64,000 nt of DNA from Salvelinus alpinus (Eukaryota; Chordata; Actinopteri; Salmoniformes; Salmonidae). Below, in pieces: positions 45,290 through 57,613 of the stretch. Made by a program: the position numbers and the translations under genes. Within the stretch, counting starts at the first letter, position 1. Every line of letters begins with the position of its first letter. The stretch is from NCBI RefSeq assembly GCF_045679555.1, contig NC_092091.1:92460190-92524189 (forward strand). Direction: 5' to 3'. The notes beneath the pieces are model-generated. The model had not been told where the DNA came from. It worked only from the letters and a program-made list of their open reading frames with translations, and searched no databases.

Positions 45290-46285
45290 AGAACCATTAG
45301 CTTCTTATGGCTGAGATCCTGTTAACGAGATCGATATGACAACAGCCAGTGAAAGTGCAGGGCGGCAAATTCAAAACAACAGAAATCTCATAATTAAAAT
45401 TCCTCAGACATACAAGTATTTTACACCAATTTAAAGATAAACTTGTTTTTAATCCCACCAGTGTCCGATTTAAAAAAGCCTTTACGACGAAAGCACACCA
45501 AACGATTATGTTAGGTCTACACCTAGTCACAGAAAAACACAGCCATTTTTTTTTACCTTTGATGATCTTCATCAGATGACACTCATAGGACTTCATGTTA
45601 CACAATACATGTATGTTTTGTTCGATAAAATTCATTTTTATAATCCAAAAATCTCAGTTTACATTGGCGCGTTACATTCAATAATGTTTTGCTTCCAAAA
45701 CATCCGGTGATTTTGCAGAGAGCCACAACAATTTACAGAAATACTCATCATAAATGTTGATGAAAATGCAAGTGTTATGCACGGAACTTTAGATAGACTT
45801 CTCCTTAATGCAACTGCTGTGTCAGATTTTAAAAAATCTTTACGGAAAAAGCACACCATGCAATAATCTGAGTACTGCTCTCAGAGACCAAAACAACCAT
45901 ACAGATATCCGCCATGTTGTGGAGTCAACAGAAGTCAGAATAGCATTATAAATGTTCACTTACCTTTGATGATCTTCATCAGAATGCAGGAATCCCAGTT
46001 CCACAATAAATGTTTGATTTGTTCGATAAAGTCCATCATTGATGTCCAAATACCTCCTTTTTGTTTGCACGTTTAGTACACAAGCCAAACTCACGACGCG
46101 CGGGCAAGTCCAGGCAAAAGTTCAGACGAAAAGTCATATTACAGTTTGTAGAAACATGTCAAACGAAGTATAGAATCAATGTTTAGGATGTTTTTATCAT
46201 AAATCTTCAATAATGTTCCAACCGGAGAATTCCTTTGTCTGTAGAAATGCAATGGACCAGAGCTAACTCTCACGGGAGCGCGCGA
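45290..46285 (-). mobile_element. TTAA-ended element family, copy at the NLR 5' end
   Basis: The reverse complement matches the modules of 39685-41127, including two 'ACCTTTGATGATCTTCATCAG' copies on the plus strand. It starts about 60 bp upstream of the NLR repeat exon and is cut at 46285 by the 40-bp minisatellite. Confidence 0.7.
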
Positions 46286-46289
46286 GACT

Positions 46290-46850
46290 GAGCTCGTGGT
46301 TGGATCCCCTGACTCCATAACAACAGCTAGTCTACCTGGTTGGATCCCCTGACTCCATAACAACAGCTAGTCCACCTGGTTGGATCCCCTGACTCTATAA
46401 CAACAGCTAGTCCACCTGGTTGGTTCCCCTGACTCCATAACAACAGCTAGTCCACCTGGTTGGATCCCCTGACTCCATAACAACAACTAGTCTACCTGGT
46501 TGGCCTCCTGACTCCATAACAACAGCTAGTCTACCTGGTTGGATCCCCTGACTCCATAACAACAGCTAGTCTACCTGGTTGGATCCCCTGACTCCATAAC
46601 AACAACTAGTCCACCTGGTTGGATCCCCTGACTCCATAACAACAGCTAGTCCACCTGGTTGGATCCACTGACTCCATAACAACAGATAGTCCACCTGGTT
46701 GGATCCCCTGACTCCATAACAACAGCTAGTCTACCTGGTTGGATCCCCTGACTCCATAACAACAGCTAGTCTACCTGGTTGGATCCCCTGACTCCATAAC
46801 AACAGCTAGTCTACCTGGTTGGATCCCCTGACTACATAACAGCCCCGTTT
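46290..46850 (+). repeat. 40-bp minisatellite, ~14 copies
   Basis: The unit contains 'CTACCTGGTTGGATCCCCTG' then 'ACTCCATAACAACAGCTAGT'. Confidence 0.96.
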
Positions 46851-46888
46851 TGGGGAGAAATCCATTACAGCAAAGTACTTCATTAATT

Positions 46889-48725
46889 GTTAACTTCTAC
46901 TTAGTACTCATCCCGGATCCGGGAGCACCCTCATCAGTAAAAAAGCTGACTAGCATAGCCTAGCATAGCGCCACAAGTAAATACTAGCATCTAAATATCA
47001 TTAAAACACAAGTCCAAGACACCAGATGAAAGATACAGATCTTGTGAATCCAGCCATCATTTCTGATTTTTAAAATGTTTTACAGGGAAGACACAATATG
47101 TAAATCTATTAGCTAACCACGATAGCAAAAGACACAACTTTTTTTTCCCACCATTTTTTTCCTGCATGGGCAGCTATCACAATTTCGACCAAATAAAGAT
47201 ATATATAGCCACTAAACAAGAAGAAACTTCATAAGATGACAGTCTGATAACATATCTATTGTATAGCATATGTTTTTTTAGAAAAATGTGCATATTTCAG
47301 GTATAAATCACAGTTCTACATTGCAGCTGCAATCTGAAATAGCGTTGGAAGCAGCCGGAATAATTACAGAGACCGACGTCAATTACCCAAATACTCATCC
47401 TAAAACATTTCTGAAAAATACATGGTGTACAGCAAATGAAAGCCCAACATCTTGTGAATCCAGCCAATATTTCAGATTTCTCAAGTGTTTTACAGCGAAA
47501 ACACAAGATAGCATTATATTAGCTTACCACCATAGCCAGAAAAACAAGCAATTTACCAGCAGCACAGGTTAGCGATCGTAGCAATACAGCAAAATATATA
47601 TAATTTTGGACTAACCTTGATATACTTCATCAGATGACAGTCCTGTAACATCATATTACACAATACATATAGGTTTTGTTCGAAAATGTGCATATGTAGC
47701 AGCACAAATCGTTGTTATTCAATGTGATCAGTGGCAACAGGTCATGCATTCTGGCCGGCGCCATCTTGGAAAGGCACCTAATCTAATCAATAAATAATCG
47801 TAAACTTGACTAAAAAATACAGGTTGGACAGCAAATGAAAGATGCATTAGTTATTAATGCAACCGCTGAGTTAGATTTTTAAAATTAACGTTAATAGACA
47901 TACAGTGTGCGTTACAGCCAGACTAGTGCCGCAATAATTGCGGACAAATGCGGTTACATTTTTCCACATAAATACGGAATAACATCATAAATAGCTCTTA
48001 CTTTTGGACGAGCTTCCATCAGAATCTTGGGCAAGGTGTCCTTTGTCCAAAAGAATCGTTGCTTGGTTGTAAAACGTCGTCTTCAACTTCGGAATTAGCA
48101 GCTAACAATAGCCATGTGGAGCAGACATGCCCAAACCCTCAAAATGCAATACTAAGGAAATTCCGAAAATAGCAATATACTCGCATAAACTGATATAACT
48201 CGGTTTAAAATAACTTCGTTATGATGTTTCTAACACCTATATCGAATTAAATTGCAGACGGATACATCTAAGGCCGATAACTGAGCGTTCCAAAATTTCA
48301 TCCTGAGGTCTTGCTTCGCGTCATGACGTACGGCAAAAAGAGAGGTCCCTTCGTTCCTTGGAGCTTTATAAGCTCTGAGATCTACGTAGACACTCCATTC
48401 CAATTCTCATTGGTTACTGACATCCAGGGGAAGGCGGGTGCAGTTCATGTCGACCCATAGGATACATACAGAGTTTTAAACTGATCTGAGAACAGAGCCT
48501 CGTTTTCAGACCTTCGCAGTTCCTGTCATGATTTTCGCTGCAAAACGAGTTCTGTTTCACCCACAGACATAATTCAAACGGTTTTAGAAACTAGAGATTG
48601 TTTTCTATCCAATAGTAATAATAATATGCATATTGTACGAGCAAGAATTGAGTATGAGGCAGTTTAATTTGGAGACGATATTTTCCAAAGTGGAAACAGC
48701 ACCGCCTATATTGAGAAAAGGTTTT
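46889..48725 (-). mobile_element. TTAA-ended element family, longer copy
   Basis: It begins TTAACTTCTACTTAG at 46889. Its right end, inverted, aligns with the left end of 39685-41127 ('GCATATTATTATTACTATTG'). It contains no ORF with a recognisable domain. Confidence 0.65.
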
Positions 48726-49269
48726 AACCAGAAATGATTTGATATTGATATAAACATGCCTGCATTGGGTCTTTAAAGCTAGAATCCTTAGTTGCTACAT
48801 CCATGTTTGGACTTATAAATGAATGATATACTGATTCATTCTTGAAGAATCTAACTTATAAATGTCTCATGAGCTCAGTTCAACTGTTGTCCTCCATCAG
48901 AACCCAAAATATAAGCTTGTTTAACTCCAATGTTTGTAAAAACACCATAGCCTTAAAACATGGTTAAAACTGTAATTTAATGTTGATATCATGTATGGTC
49001 AGTCCTTGCATCCATAGCTCCATCTATGAATTTAAAAACCCTTAGCCTACAATGGTCGCACCCCCGCGGAAATCAAATTAACATAAAACAATCCCATCGA
49101 AAAACTTTTTTTTTGCATGGGCTGCGTCTTAATCCACACCATCCGCCGATATCGCCCTTCAGCATCTGCGGTGAAAGGTGGTAGAGCTAGAGCGGTGTTG
49201 GTCAGACCATGAGACATCCTGAAAATAGTTTTTCTCACATAATGTTACGTAGCTTCCGAACGGTTTGGC
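48726..49269. other. non-coding
   Basis: No gene, array or element end was recognised here. Confidence 0.5.
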
Positions 49270-49975
49270 CTACAAACTAAACTCAGGGGGAAGTCGGAGA
49301 TGTTTACATTAAGCAGAGAGGAAGAGGTGTATCGAAGGGGGAAGTCAGAGATGTTTACATTAAGCAGAGAGGAAGAGGTGAAGCAACAGGGGGAAGTCAG
49401 AGATGTTTACATTAAGCAGAGAGGAAGAGGTGAAGCAACAGGGGGAAGTCAGAGATGTTTACATTAAGCAGAGAGGAAGAGGTGAAGCAACAGAGGGATG
49501 TCAGAGATGTTTACATTAAGCAGAGAGGAAGAGGTGAAGCGACAGGGGGAAGTCAGAGATGTTTACATTAAGCAGAGAGGAAGAGGTGAAGCGACAGGGG
49601 GAAGTCAGAGATGTTTACATTAAGCAGAGAGGAAGAGGTGAAGCGACAGGGGGAAGTCAGAGATGTTTACATTAAGCAGAGAGGAAGAGGTGAAGAGACA
49701 GGGGGAAGTCAGAGATGTTTACATTAAGCAGAGAGGTAGAGGTGAAGCGACAGGGGGAAGTCAGAGATGTTTACATTAAGCAGAGAGGAAGAGGTGAAGC
49801 GACAGGGGGAAGTCAGAGATGTTTACATTAAGCAGAGAGGAAGAGGTGTAGCGACAGGGGGAAGTCAGAGATGTTTACATTAAGCAGAGAGGTAGAGGTG
49901 AAGCGACAGGGGGAAGTCAGAGATGTTTACATTAAGCAGAGAGGTAGAGGTGAAGCGACAGGGGTAAGTTGGCAG
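49270..49975 (+). repeat. 52-bp minisatellite, ~13 copies
   Basis: The unit contains 'CAGAGATGTTTACATTAAGC' then 'AGAGAGGAAGAGGTGAAGCG'. Confidence 0.96.
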
Positions 49976-50429
49976 AAAATCACTCCCACCAATCGAGGAT
50001 TTTTTGTATGGAGGTGAATTTGGTCAGCAAAAAAACCTATGGCTTATTTGCTGCGTGTGGTTTATTTGATCAAATAGAAGTTTTGTAATGATTGGGTTGT
50101 TACAAGTGGACTGATATAAGTTGGACACATGACATCCCGGCAACAAGGAGAAAATTAACCTTTATATCGGAATATATCTTTTTAAAATATGACCTTAACC
50201 AGACTGCTAACCTTGTGCCTAAGCATGACCTTAAATTAAGACCAAAAAGAAAATTCGTTTTTATTTATTTTTATGATAGAACAAATTTGGACTTTGTGGC
50301 TGTGGTAACTAGTGGAAACCGTTATGCCCGTTTTTCACACGTGTGTATCTGCCCTGTCATTGGCTAGAATGCTCCCACCTGATCTGCCTTCCATTTTTAA
50401 AGACATTTTAATTGTTAGAGCACTATAGT
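49976..50429. other. non-coding
   Basis: No coding signal. It shares words with 51816-52150 ('TCAAATAGAAGTTTTGTAAT' against 'TCGAATAGAAGTTTCTGAAT'), so it is part of a diverged dispersed repeat. Confidence 0.5.
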
Positions 50430-50693
50430 ACCTTTTAATTTTATTTCACCTTTATTTAACCAGGTAAGCCAGTTGAGAACAAGTTCTCATTTACAACTGC
50501 GACCTGGCCAAGATAAAGCAAAGCAGTGCAACACAAACAACAACACAGAGTTACACATGTAATAAACATACAGTCAATAACACAGTAGAAAAAGTCTATA
50601 TACAGTGTGTGCAAATGAGGTAGGATAACGGAGGTAAGACAATAAATAGGCCATAGTGGCGAAAAAATTACAATATAGCAATTAAACACTGGA
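50430..50693 (+). mobile_element. dispersed fish repeat, left inverted end
   Basis: It starts 'TTTTATTTCACCTTTATTTA' and continues 'ACCAGGTAAGCCAGTTGAG'. The complementary end sits at 51560-51615, on the other side of a 45-bp array. Confidence 0.65.
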
Positions 50694-51518
50694 GTACCTG
50701 GTCAATATAATGGGTAATCTGATAGAGCAGCCACTATAGTACCTGGTCAATATAATGGATAATCTGATACAGCGGCCACTATAGTACCTGGTCAATATAA
50801 TGGATAATCTGATACAGCAGCCACTATAGTACCTGGTCAATATAATGGATAATCTGATAGAGCAGCCACTATAGTACCTGGTCAATATAATGGATAATCT
50901 GATAGAGCAGCCACTATAGTACCTGGTCAATCTAATGGATAATCTGATACAGCAGCCACTATAGTACCTGGTCAATATAATGGATAATCTGATAGAGCAG
51001 CCACTATAGTACCTGGTCAATATAATGGATAATCTGATACAGCGGCCACTATAGTACCTGGTCAATATAATGGATAATCTGATAGAGCAGCCACTATAGT
51101 ACCTGGTCAATCTAATGGATAATCTGATACAGCAGCCACTATAGTACCTGGTCAATATAATGGGTAATCTGATATAGCAGCCACTATAGTACCTGGTCAA
51201 TATAATGGATAATCTGATACAGCAGCCACTATAGTACCTGGTCAATATAATGGATAATCTGATAGAGCAGCCACTATAGTACCTGGTCAATATAATGGAT
51301 AATCTGATAGAGCAGCCACTATAGTACCTGGTCAATCTAATGGATAATCTGATACAGCAGCCACTATAGTACCTGGTCAATATAATGGATAATCTGATAG
51401 AGCAGCCACTATAGTACCTGGTCAATCTAATGGATAATCTGATACAGCAGCCACTATAGTACCTGGTCAATATAATGGGTAATCTGATATAGCAGCCACT
51501 ATAGTACCTGGTCAATCA
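50694..51518 (+). repeat. 45-bp minisatellite, ~18 copies
   Basis: The unit contains 'CACTATAGTACCTGGTCAAT' then 'ATAATGGATAATCTGATA'. The single word 'CACTATAGTACCT' at 50420-50432 before the left repeat end may be the seed copy. Confidence 0.96.
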
Positions 51519-51559
51519 AACCTTCTATTAGATCTAATAATCCTCACGTAACTCCACAC

Positions 51560-51615
51560 TCTCATAGAACTTGTTCTCAACTGGCCTACCTGGTTAAATA
51601 AAGGTGAAATAAAAC
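51560..51615 (-). mobile_element. dispersed fish repeat, right inverted end
   Basis: 'CTCAACTGGCCTACCTGGTT' followed by 'AAATAAAGGTGAAATAAAA' is the inverse of 50435-50480. Confidence 0.65.
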
Positions 51616-51655
51616 TTTAAAAAGACATCCATACAAAAAAGGGCTTATCTCACAA

Positions 51656-51815
51656 GGACAGATTTAGGGCGGAGTAAATCCTCTCACTTCGCCTCTTCTT
51701 CTCTGTTCCAACTGACCCTGGAATTTATACAGACATGTATCAGAGAAGAAGAGGCGAAGCGAGAGGTTTTACTCAGCGCAACCTCTGTCCACGAAAATAA
51801 GCCCAGGAAGTGAGG
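51656..51815. repeat. inverted repeat with ~33-bp arms
   Basis: The left arm includes 'CTCACTTCGCCTCTTCTTCT' and the right arm its near-perfect reverse 'AGAAGAAGAGGCGAAGCGAG', separated by about 35 bp. It could form a hairpin or be the ends of a small MITE. Confidence 0.75.
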
Positions 51816-53289
51816 AGTTTGTTGAATTTGGTCAACAAAAAAACGGAATTACTCATTCGCTACGTGAGGCTGATTTGATCGAATAGAAGTTTCTGAATAA
51901 TTAGGTTGTTAGGAGAAAAAATAACAACTACATATCGGAGTTGTGCCTGTTGTCATAGAGATGGAAGACTCATGGATATAATCTCTTTTAGCATGGACAT
52001 TGCTCTTGAGGCCTCCCACCATTTTAAAGTAGTCAACTGGGTGGGGATTCCTATGAGTTTGGAGCAATCAGCCAATGAAGAAAATGGACTACTTTAAAAT
52101 GGAGATATCCTCAATGGCACTGCCCATGCTGTCATAGAGGCTATAATGGCTAGATGGTCCCACCGGATCTCACCTCCTCCCACCTGCCTTCCATCTTTGA
52201 GGACATGCATTTCCATTGTTAGAGCGGTCACTTGAGTATCTTCTCAGTATAATAGACAATCTTTGCTTGCATGCAGGAACATTGGTACATTGTGGGAGGC
52301 AACCTGTCTGTCCAGGGAGACTAGTGATGAACAAGTTGGGCCTATTTGAAACATCACCATCTCCTGCCAGCATTTACCAGACAATGTACAGAAGGGAAAA
52401 ATAACTGAACATCATTTATTATGGTTTTTATTTATGTTTTGGAGTCAATGATTATATTTGTATTTTTTTCAAACGAGTTTCTTAATTATTTTAGTGTCAG
52501 ATTTGGTATCCTAATTAAGAGTTTTAATCATTTAATAATGAATAAATAAAAATTTATATCAGTAACCCACAATCATACACCCCCCCTTCTCCTGCACACG
52601 TTGCCATGGGGACATGTTGCATTAGGGCGTAGTGAAAATGATGTAGACATTTTCTAACTAATTTCCTGCAATTCAAAGAAAAGATTTTCAGTTTTACAGA
52701 TAATTCTACTCATGTTGCCATGGGGACATGTTGCCATGGGGTGGAGGTAAATGTTAGCAGTTTTAAATATGATAACTGATGATCAACGTGCCCCACCCCG
52801 GTTGGTAATTCAACCATGCTTACTACAAGTTTAGCCGCTAGACTAATTTACCAATCTAAAAACATGTAGCTAACATGGGCCAATAGACTGACTGCTGATG
52901 CTCAACCACATTTACACACTGCACCATGTGTTTTCTATTATTCTAACGGTCAACAGGAAGTTGAGATCCAGACTGAGTCCCAAAACAATGTTTTTATTAT
53001 TGGTCCCAGAACGCCAGTTGCCCATCCCTGGTTTAGTGAATAGACCCATGTACTGCTTGAGTTCATTTGAGTTGCGATCAGTTTATCTCGCCCGGCGCAC
53101 CAGGGTTTTCATTCTGAGAAAAGGTGTGGCTATGATTCAACCCGTGGTTCACAATGTACATAGATGAGCCGATGAAGTTATATCGAGCGCAACTGCAGTG
53201 AGCCAAACGGACCACCGCCATCCTGATCTGTCGTCAGAAAGCTTTAAACATAACATGTGATTTAGCCCTACATTTAAATAGTTTCTATG
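51816..53289. other. non-coding
   Basis: 52985-53290 resembles the start of the R-module region at 61000-61200. The rest holds diverged repeats and no gene. Confidence 0.5.
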
Positions 53290-53431
53290 CACATTGTTGA
53301 ACGTCACATTTACTCGACGAGACTTTACTTAATGACAGCTTTACATAATTCCGATGCATGTCTTCTTTCAAGAAGTGAAAGTGAGCCAGTTTCCTCAGAT
53401 AATAATCACCTTAATGTGCTGTCAATCTCCT

Positions 53432-54115
53432 ATAACAATAACACCCTACCTCATATCCCTGTAGCCTATAACAATAATACCATACCTCATAGCCCTGTAG
53501 CCTATAACAATAATACCATACCTCATAGCCCTGTAGTCTATAACAATAATACCATACCTCATAGCCCTGTAGTCTATAACAATAATACCATACCTCATAT
53601 CCCTGTAGTCTATAACAATAATACCATACCTCATAGCCCTGTAGTCTATAACAATAACACCATACCTCATAGCCCTGTAGCCTATAACAATAATACCATA
53701 CCTCATATCCCTGTAGCCTATAACAATAATACCATACCTCATAGCCCTGTAGTCTATAACAATAATACCATACCTCATAGCCCTGTAGTCTATAACAATA
53801 ATACCATACCTCATATCCCTGTAGTCTATAACAATAATACCATACCTCATAGCCCTGTAGTCTATAACAATAACACCATACCTCATATCCCTGTAGTCTA
53901 AAACAATAATACCATACCTCATAGCCCTGTAGCCTAGAACAATAATACCATACCTCATATCCCTGTAGTCTATAACAATAATACCATACCTCATAGCCCT
54001 GTAGCCTATAACAATAATACCATACCTCATAGCCCTGTAGTCTATAACAATAATACCATACCTCATAGCCCTGTAGCCTATAACAATAATACCATACCTC
54101 ATAGCCCTGTAGCCT
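53432..54115 (+). repeat. 36-bp minisatellite, ~19 copies, inside an R-module
   Basis: The unit contains 'CTATAACAATAATACCATAC' then 'CTCATAGCCCTGTAG'. The same sequence is single copy in the other R-modules (7900, 26310, 61345), so this is a local expansion. Confidence 0.95.
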
Positions 54116-54369
54116 ATATCACATCACATCTTATTGATTAGGCTAATCACTATGAATCAATACCAATGTAAATAAGCCTAAAATAATAATTATTGAAAGT
54201 TTAAATCAATATTGTATTAACTTGGCGGATGTTTTACCCCCTAAATCATTTCTCTCTTTGTGATAATCTAACTTCTCAAAAATACTTTTCTACGTGACAT
54301 TGTAAAAGAACGCTGCAAACCTCTGAAACATGTTTCTTCTACGATAACGTCCGTTACTTCCTCTACTTC

Positions 54370-55576
54370 CTTATACTAGTATTTCCTGTTTCAACTAGTG
54401 ATGGGTCGTTCGATAACGAAAGGTTGTTTTTGAACGATCTTTTTGGTGAACGTCGGTAACCGATTTGCATCGGTGAAAGAGCCGTTCATTTAGCTCCCTG
54501 GTTTACATACAGCTACGAGGTGCTTTTTTTTAAGCTCAAAACAACGATTACCTGCAGATAAGTTACACAATAATAATTCTCTAAAGAGGGTGAATCCTTA
54601 CTGCAGAAACAATAAATAGTGGGGAGAGCGCGTCATTCTTGTCAAGACTTTGTAGTGCGTAAAAAAACAGGTGATCTAATAATATAAATACTAGTTATCC
54701 AAAAAAATGTAAACGCCAACTTACTTTTTGGGCCAAAACTTTTGTATTTTCCTGATGTTATGAATTTTAGTGACGTTCCCGAATGTATTTCGTTATTTGG
54801 TCCTCAAAACCTGAACTTGAGATTTACCATTTGGAGAACGCAGCGTTTCCCGCAACCATATGATTGGTCGGGTAAGATAACGCGTCATCACACTCCCTCA
54901 TCTGATTGGTCGGGTAGGCGGATCTTCTGACTTTGTCCGACTGGGAAACATCGATTTCCGAACGGTCCTCTTTCTTGGGCGTTGACATCGTATTTTTCTG
55001 AGTTCCCTGTTGTTGTGAACGCGGCATAAACTTTCCACATTAGCCCTTCATTTAGTTTCAATGCCCATTGCTGCACGTCACTTTTACTTGGCCGAATTGA
55101 CGAGAAGGACTTTTATTTTTCAAAGAAACTAGTTTACGTGATACACGTCTTTCTCCGGGAAGTGAAAGAGCGCAAAGATAATCATCACGATCATGTGCAG
55201 TCAATCGCCCATACCCTACCTCATAGCCCTTAAAACAATCATTTACAGAAGAAAAGGTGATGTCTGTGTCTGAATGTCTGTATCGGGATAGTATGCACCT
55301 TTAACGACAGAACTAACAGAAAATACTGTCAGCTTGAGACCTAAATATCCCTGGATAAACACTCACAATAATGTTTTTCTAAAAGTGAATTCAAAGGCTG
55401 TGTAGAATGGCTGTATATCCTAATAATGCATTTAAGTAATATATTTATTTTATATAGACTAAACGCGAAATGTATTGGCATGATGTTGAAGTGCTGTTGT
55501 TGATGAGTTGTTGAAATGCTGAGCGCTCCTGCCAGCCTCTAGCATGTCACACATACTTCACAATTTATTTCTGATC
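54370..55576 (+). repeat. arm 2 linker and second R-module
   Basis: It contains 'GTGATGGGTCGTTCGATAAC' (hAT-like start, uncertain), the segment paired with 25300-25640, an R-module fragment at 55050-55240, and 55240-55576, which pairs with 23040-23430 inverted. No gene. Confidence 0.65.
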
Positions 55577-55577
55577 A

Positions 55578-55595
55578 GGGGCCTGTTGCACAAAA
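55578..55595 (+). repeat. Harbinger left terminal inverted repeat
   Basis: GGGGCCTGTTGCACAAAA, 18 bp, matches the right end perfectly. Confidence 0.93.
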
Positions 55596-55802
55596 GTAGA
55601 ATTAAGACATCCGGGATAAATGACTCAGCTGAGCTCAATGAAGCCAAAACATGTGCGTCCAGGCTTAATTGGTTGCACAAAGACCAAGCCAGGATGAGCA
55701 GACACGGATTCATTAAGCCAGGTGAAACCAATCCTGGATAGGTGCGCGCTCACGGCTCACTCAAATAGACCCCGCCACAGATCACAGATTAACTGATTTA
55801 CC

Positions 55803-56222
55803 ATGGCAACTAGAGCCGCGTACTTTTCCCCGTCGGAAGCACAAATCCTCATGGAGGCATACGAGGAGGTAAAAGATATAATTAAGAAGAAAGGCAACAC
55901 CGCCACAGTGATAAAGCAAAGAGAAAAAGCGTGGCAAAGTATTGCAGACCGCCTGAATGCGTAAGTAGTGCACAATTACACACTCACCGCTCCGCTGAAA
56001 CATCACAATTACAATTCAAATATTTAATTCACATCTCCAAAAATGCAGTTGTACTGTAATTATGAAACGGTTAAATTTTTAATTGAAATGCACTGCAGAT
56101 ATGAGTGAAATTGTGTAAAGTAACTCCATCACACTGTATAAAGCTATGATAAATTTTTTGATATTTTTACTGAAAACAAGACAAAAATACCAAGTAATTT
56201 TTTGCAGTGTGACTCCATTAAA

Positions 56223-56253
<31 letters not shown>

Positions 56254-57393
56254 TAAACATGAACGGGCCAAAACGGACATGGCAGCAGGTCAAAATCAAA
56301 TACAAGAACATTCTGCAGAATGGTATGGTCCCTGACTAATATTTAACAAAGCACAAGCATATATTGTACCCAGAAGGTGCCTGCTCACACATTGTCTGTA
56401 CTGTTTTAGCAGTGAAAAAGAATACCCACAGACAAGGCACGGGTGGTGGGTCACCAAAGGCTGACCTTACCCCAGCAGAGGACATGGCCTTGGAGCTAAA
56501 TAAAGGCAGGCCCGTCTTAGAGGGGATCCCTGGGGGGAAAGAGACGAGCATAGGTTCCTCCCAAGATGCCACCCGCTTCATTCAAGGTATGTCCTTCCAT
56601 CTCTACATGGGATACAACCACATTCATATTGAATCAATTTGGACTGTCTGACTTTGGTTTACCTATTGCCTTGCAGTGTCTGGCAGCACTGTGTTCCTGT
56701 TAGAGCCACCAGCACAAGCACCAGACGATGCTGATCCAGTGAGTACTCCATCAAAGGCATACTGTAGGCCTGGCATGTCTTGTCTACTAGCTTCAATATG
56801 AATCCGATTAAATGTGATAGGGTGAAGGCCCCAGTGCAGCAGCAACAGCACATGATGGAGACGATGATGAGGAGGAGACCATCTCTCTGGATTCCAGAAG
56901 GCATGAGGTATCATGTTAAGACTGTGAAAGTACTATTTACTCTACAATGGTGAGGAGTCCTCATCAAAATCAAAAAATCTAATTTCTTTTACAGGACCCA
57001 GATGCTATACAGTGGGAAAACCAGCCTGGCAACATAGTGCGTATTAATAAAAGGACACCACATCCTGCCAAATTCCAGCTGCGCTAATTGTATTGTGTTC
57101 ACAGAGCTCACAAGCTATCAGAAAGTTGTATGGCAACCACCTCCAGCGCCAAATAGAACTGGCAGACATAGACATTCAGTACAAGAAGAAAAAGATGGAA
57201 AATCTTGCACTGGAGTCCGAAATAAAAAAGAGGACAATTAGGAAACTGGACCTTGAAATAAAAAAACTTGAGAGGGAGGTGAGATATGCCTTCAATGTAC
57301 ACTGTATGCTAACTGTAACACAAATGTATTAATCATTATTTTTCTTTCCTCCCCCAGCTCCAAGAAGATGACACAGCTCAAAATAAAAATTAG
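55803..57393 (+). CDS. Harbinger Myb/SANT-like DNA-binding protein (8 exons, 268 aa)
   Basis: In PIF/Harbinger elements the Myb-like partner helps bring the transposase into the nucleus and to the element ends. Exons are 55803-55960, 56252-56322, 56410-56586, 56677-56738, 56821-56907, 56995-57036, 57105-57278 and 57358-57393. All introns are GT-AG and the phases chain to 807 nt. Residues 1-80 form a Myb/SANT-like domain with spaced aromatic residues: 'RAAYFSPSEAQILMEAYEE', 'KAWQSIADRLN' and 'RTWQQVKIKYKN'. The middle is acidic and low complexity. Residues ~205-262 are a Lys/Glu-rich coiled coil. The start is the first ATG in a good context (CCATGG). Confidence 0.88.
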
Positions 57394-57613
57394 GTATATT
57401 CTCGTAAAGTCAAGTGAGCCATGACATATGAGCTCTTATTGTGAGCACACAGGACGGTGGCATCTTTCTAAGGTTTTTTTTATTTTCCCAGCAATCAGTA
57501 CAACCAAGTCATCGTTATAAGGCATCGCCCTCTTTTGCCCACCCCCCCAGCACCAGGTGTGGCCACTAGCCTATATGAAGGCCCAAAGTTGTGTGTTCCT
57601 TTCTGCTCTGACA

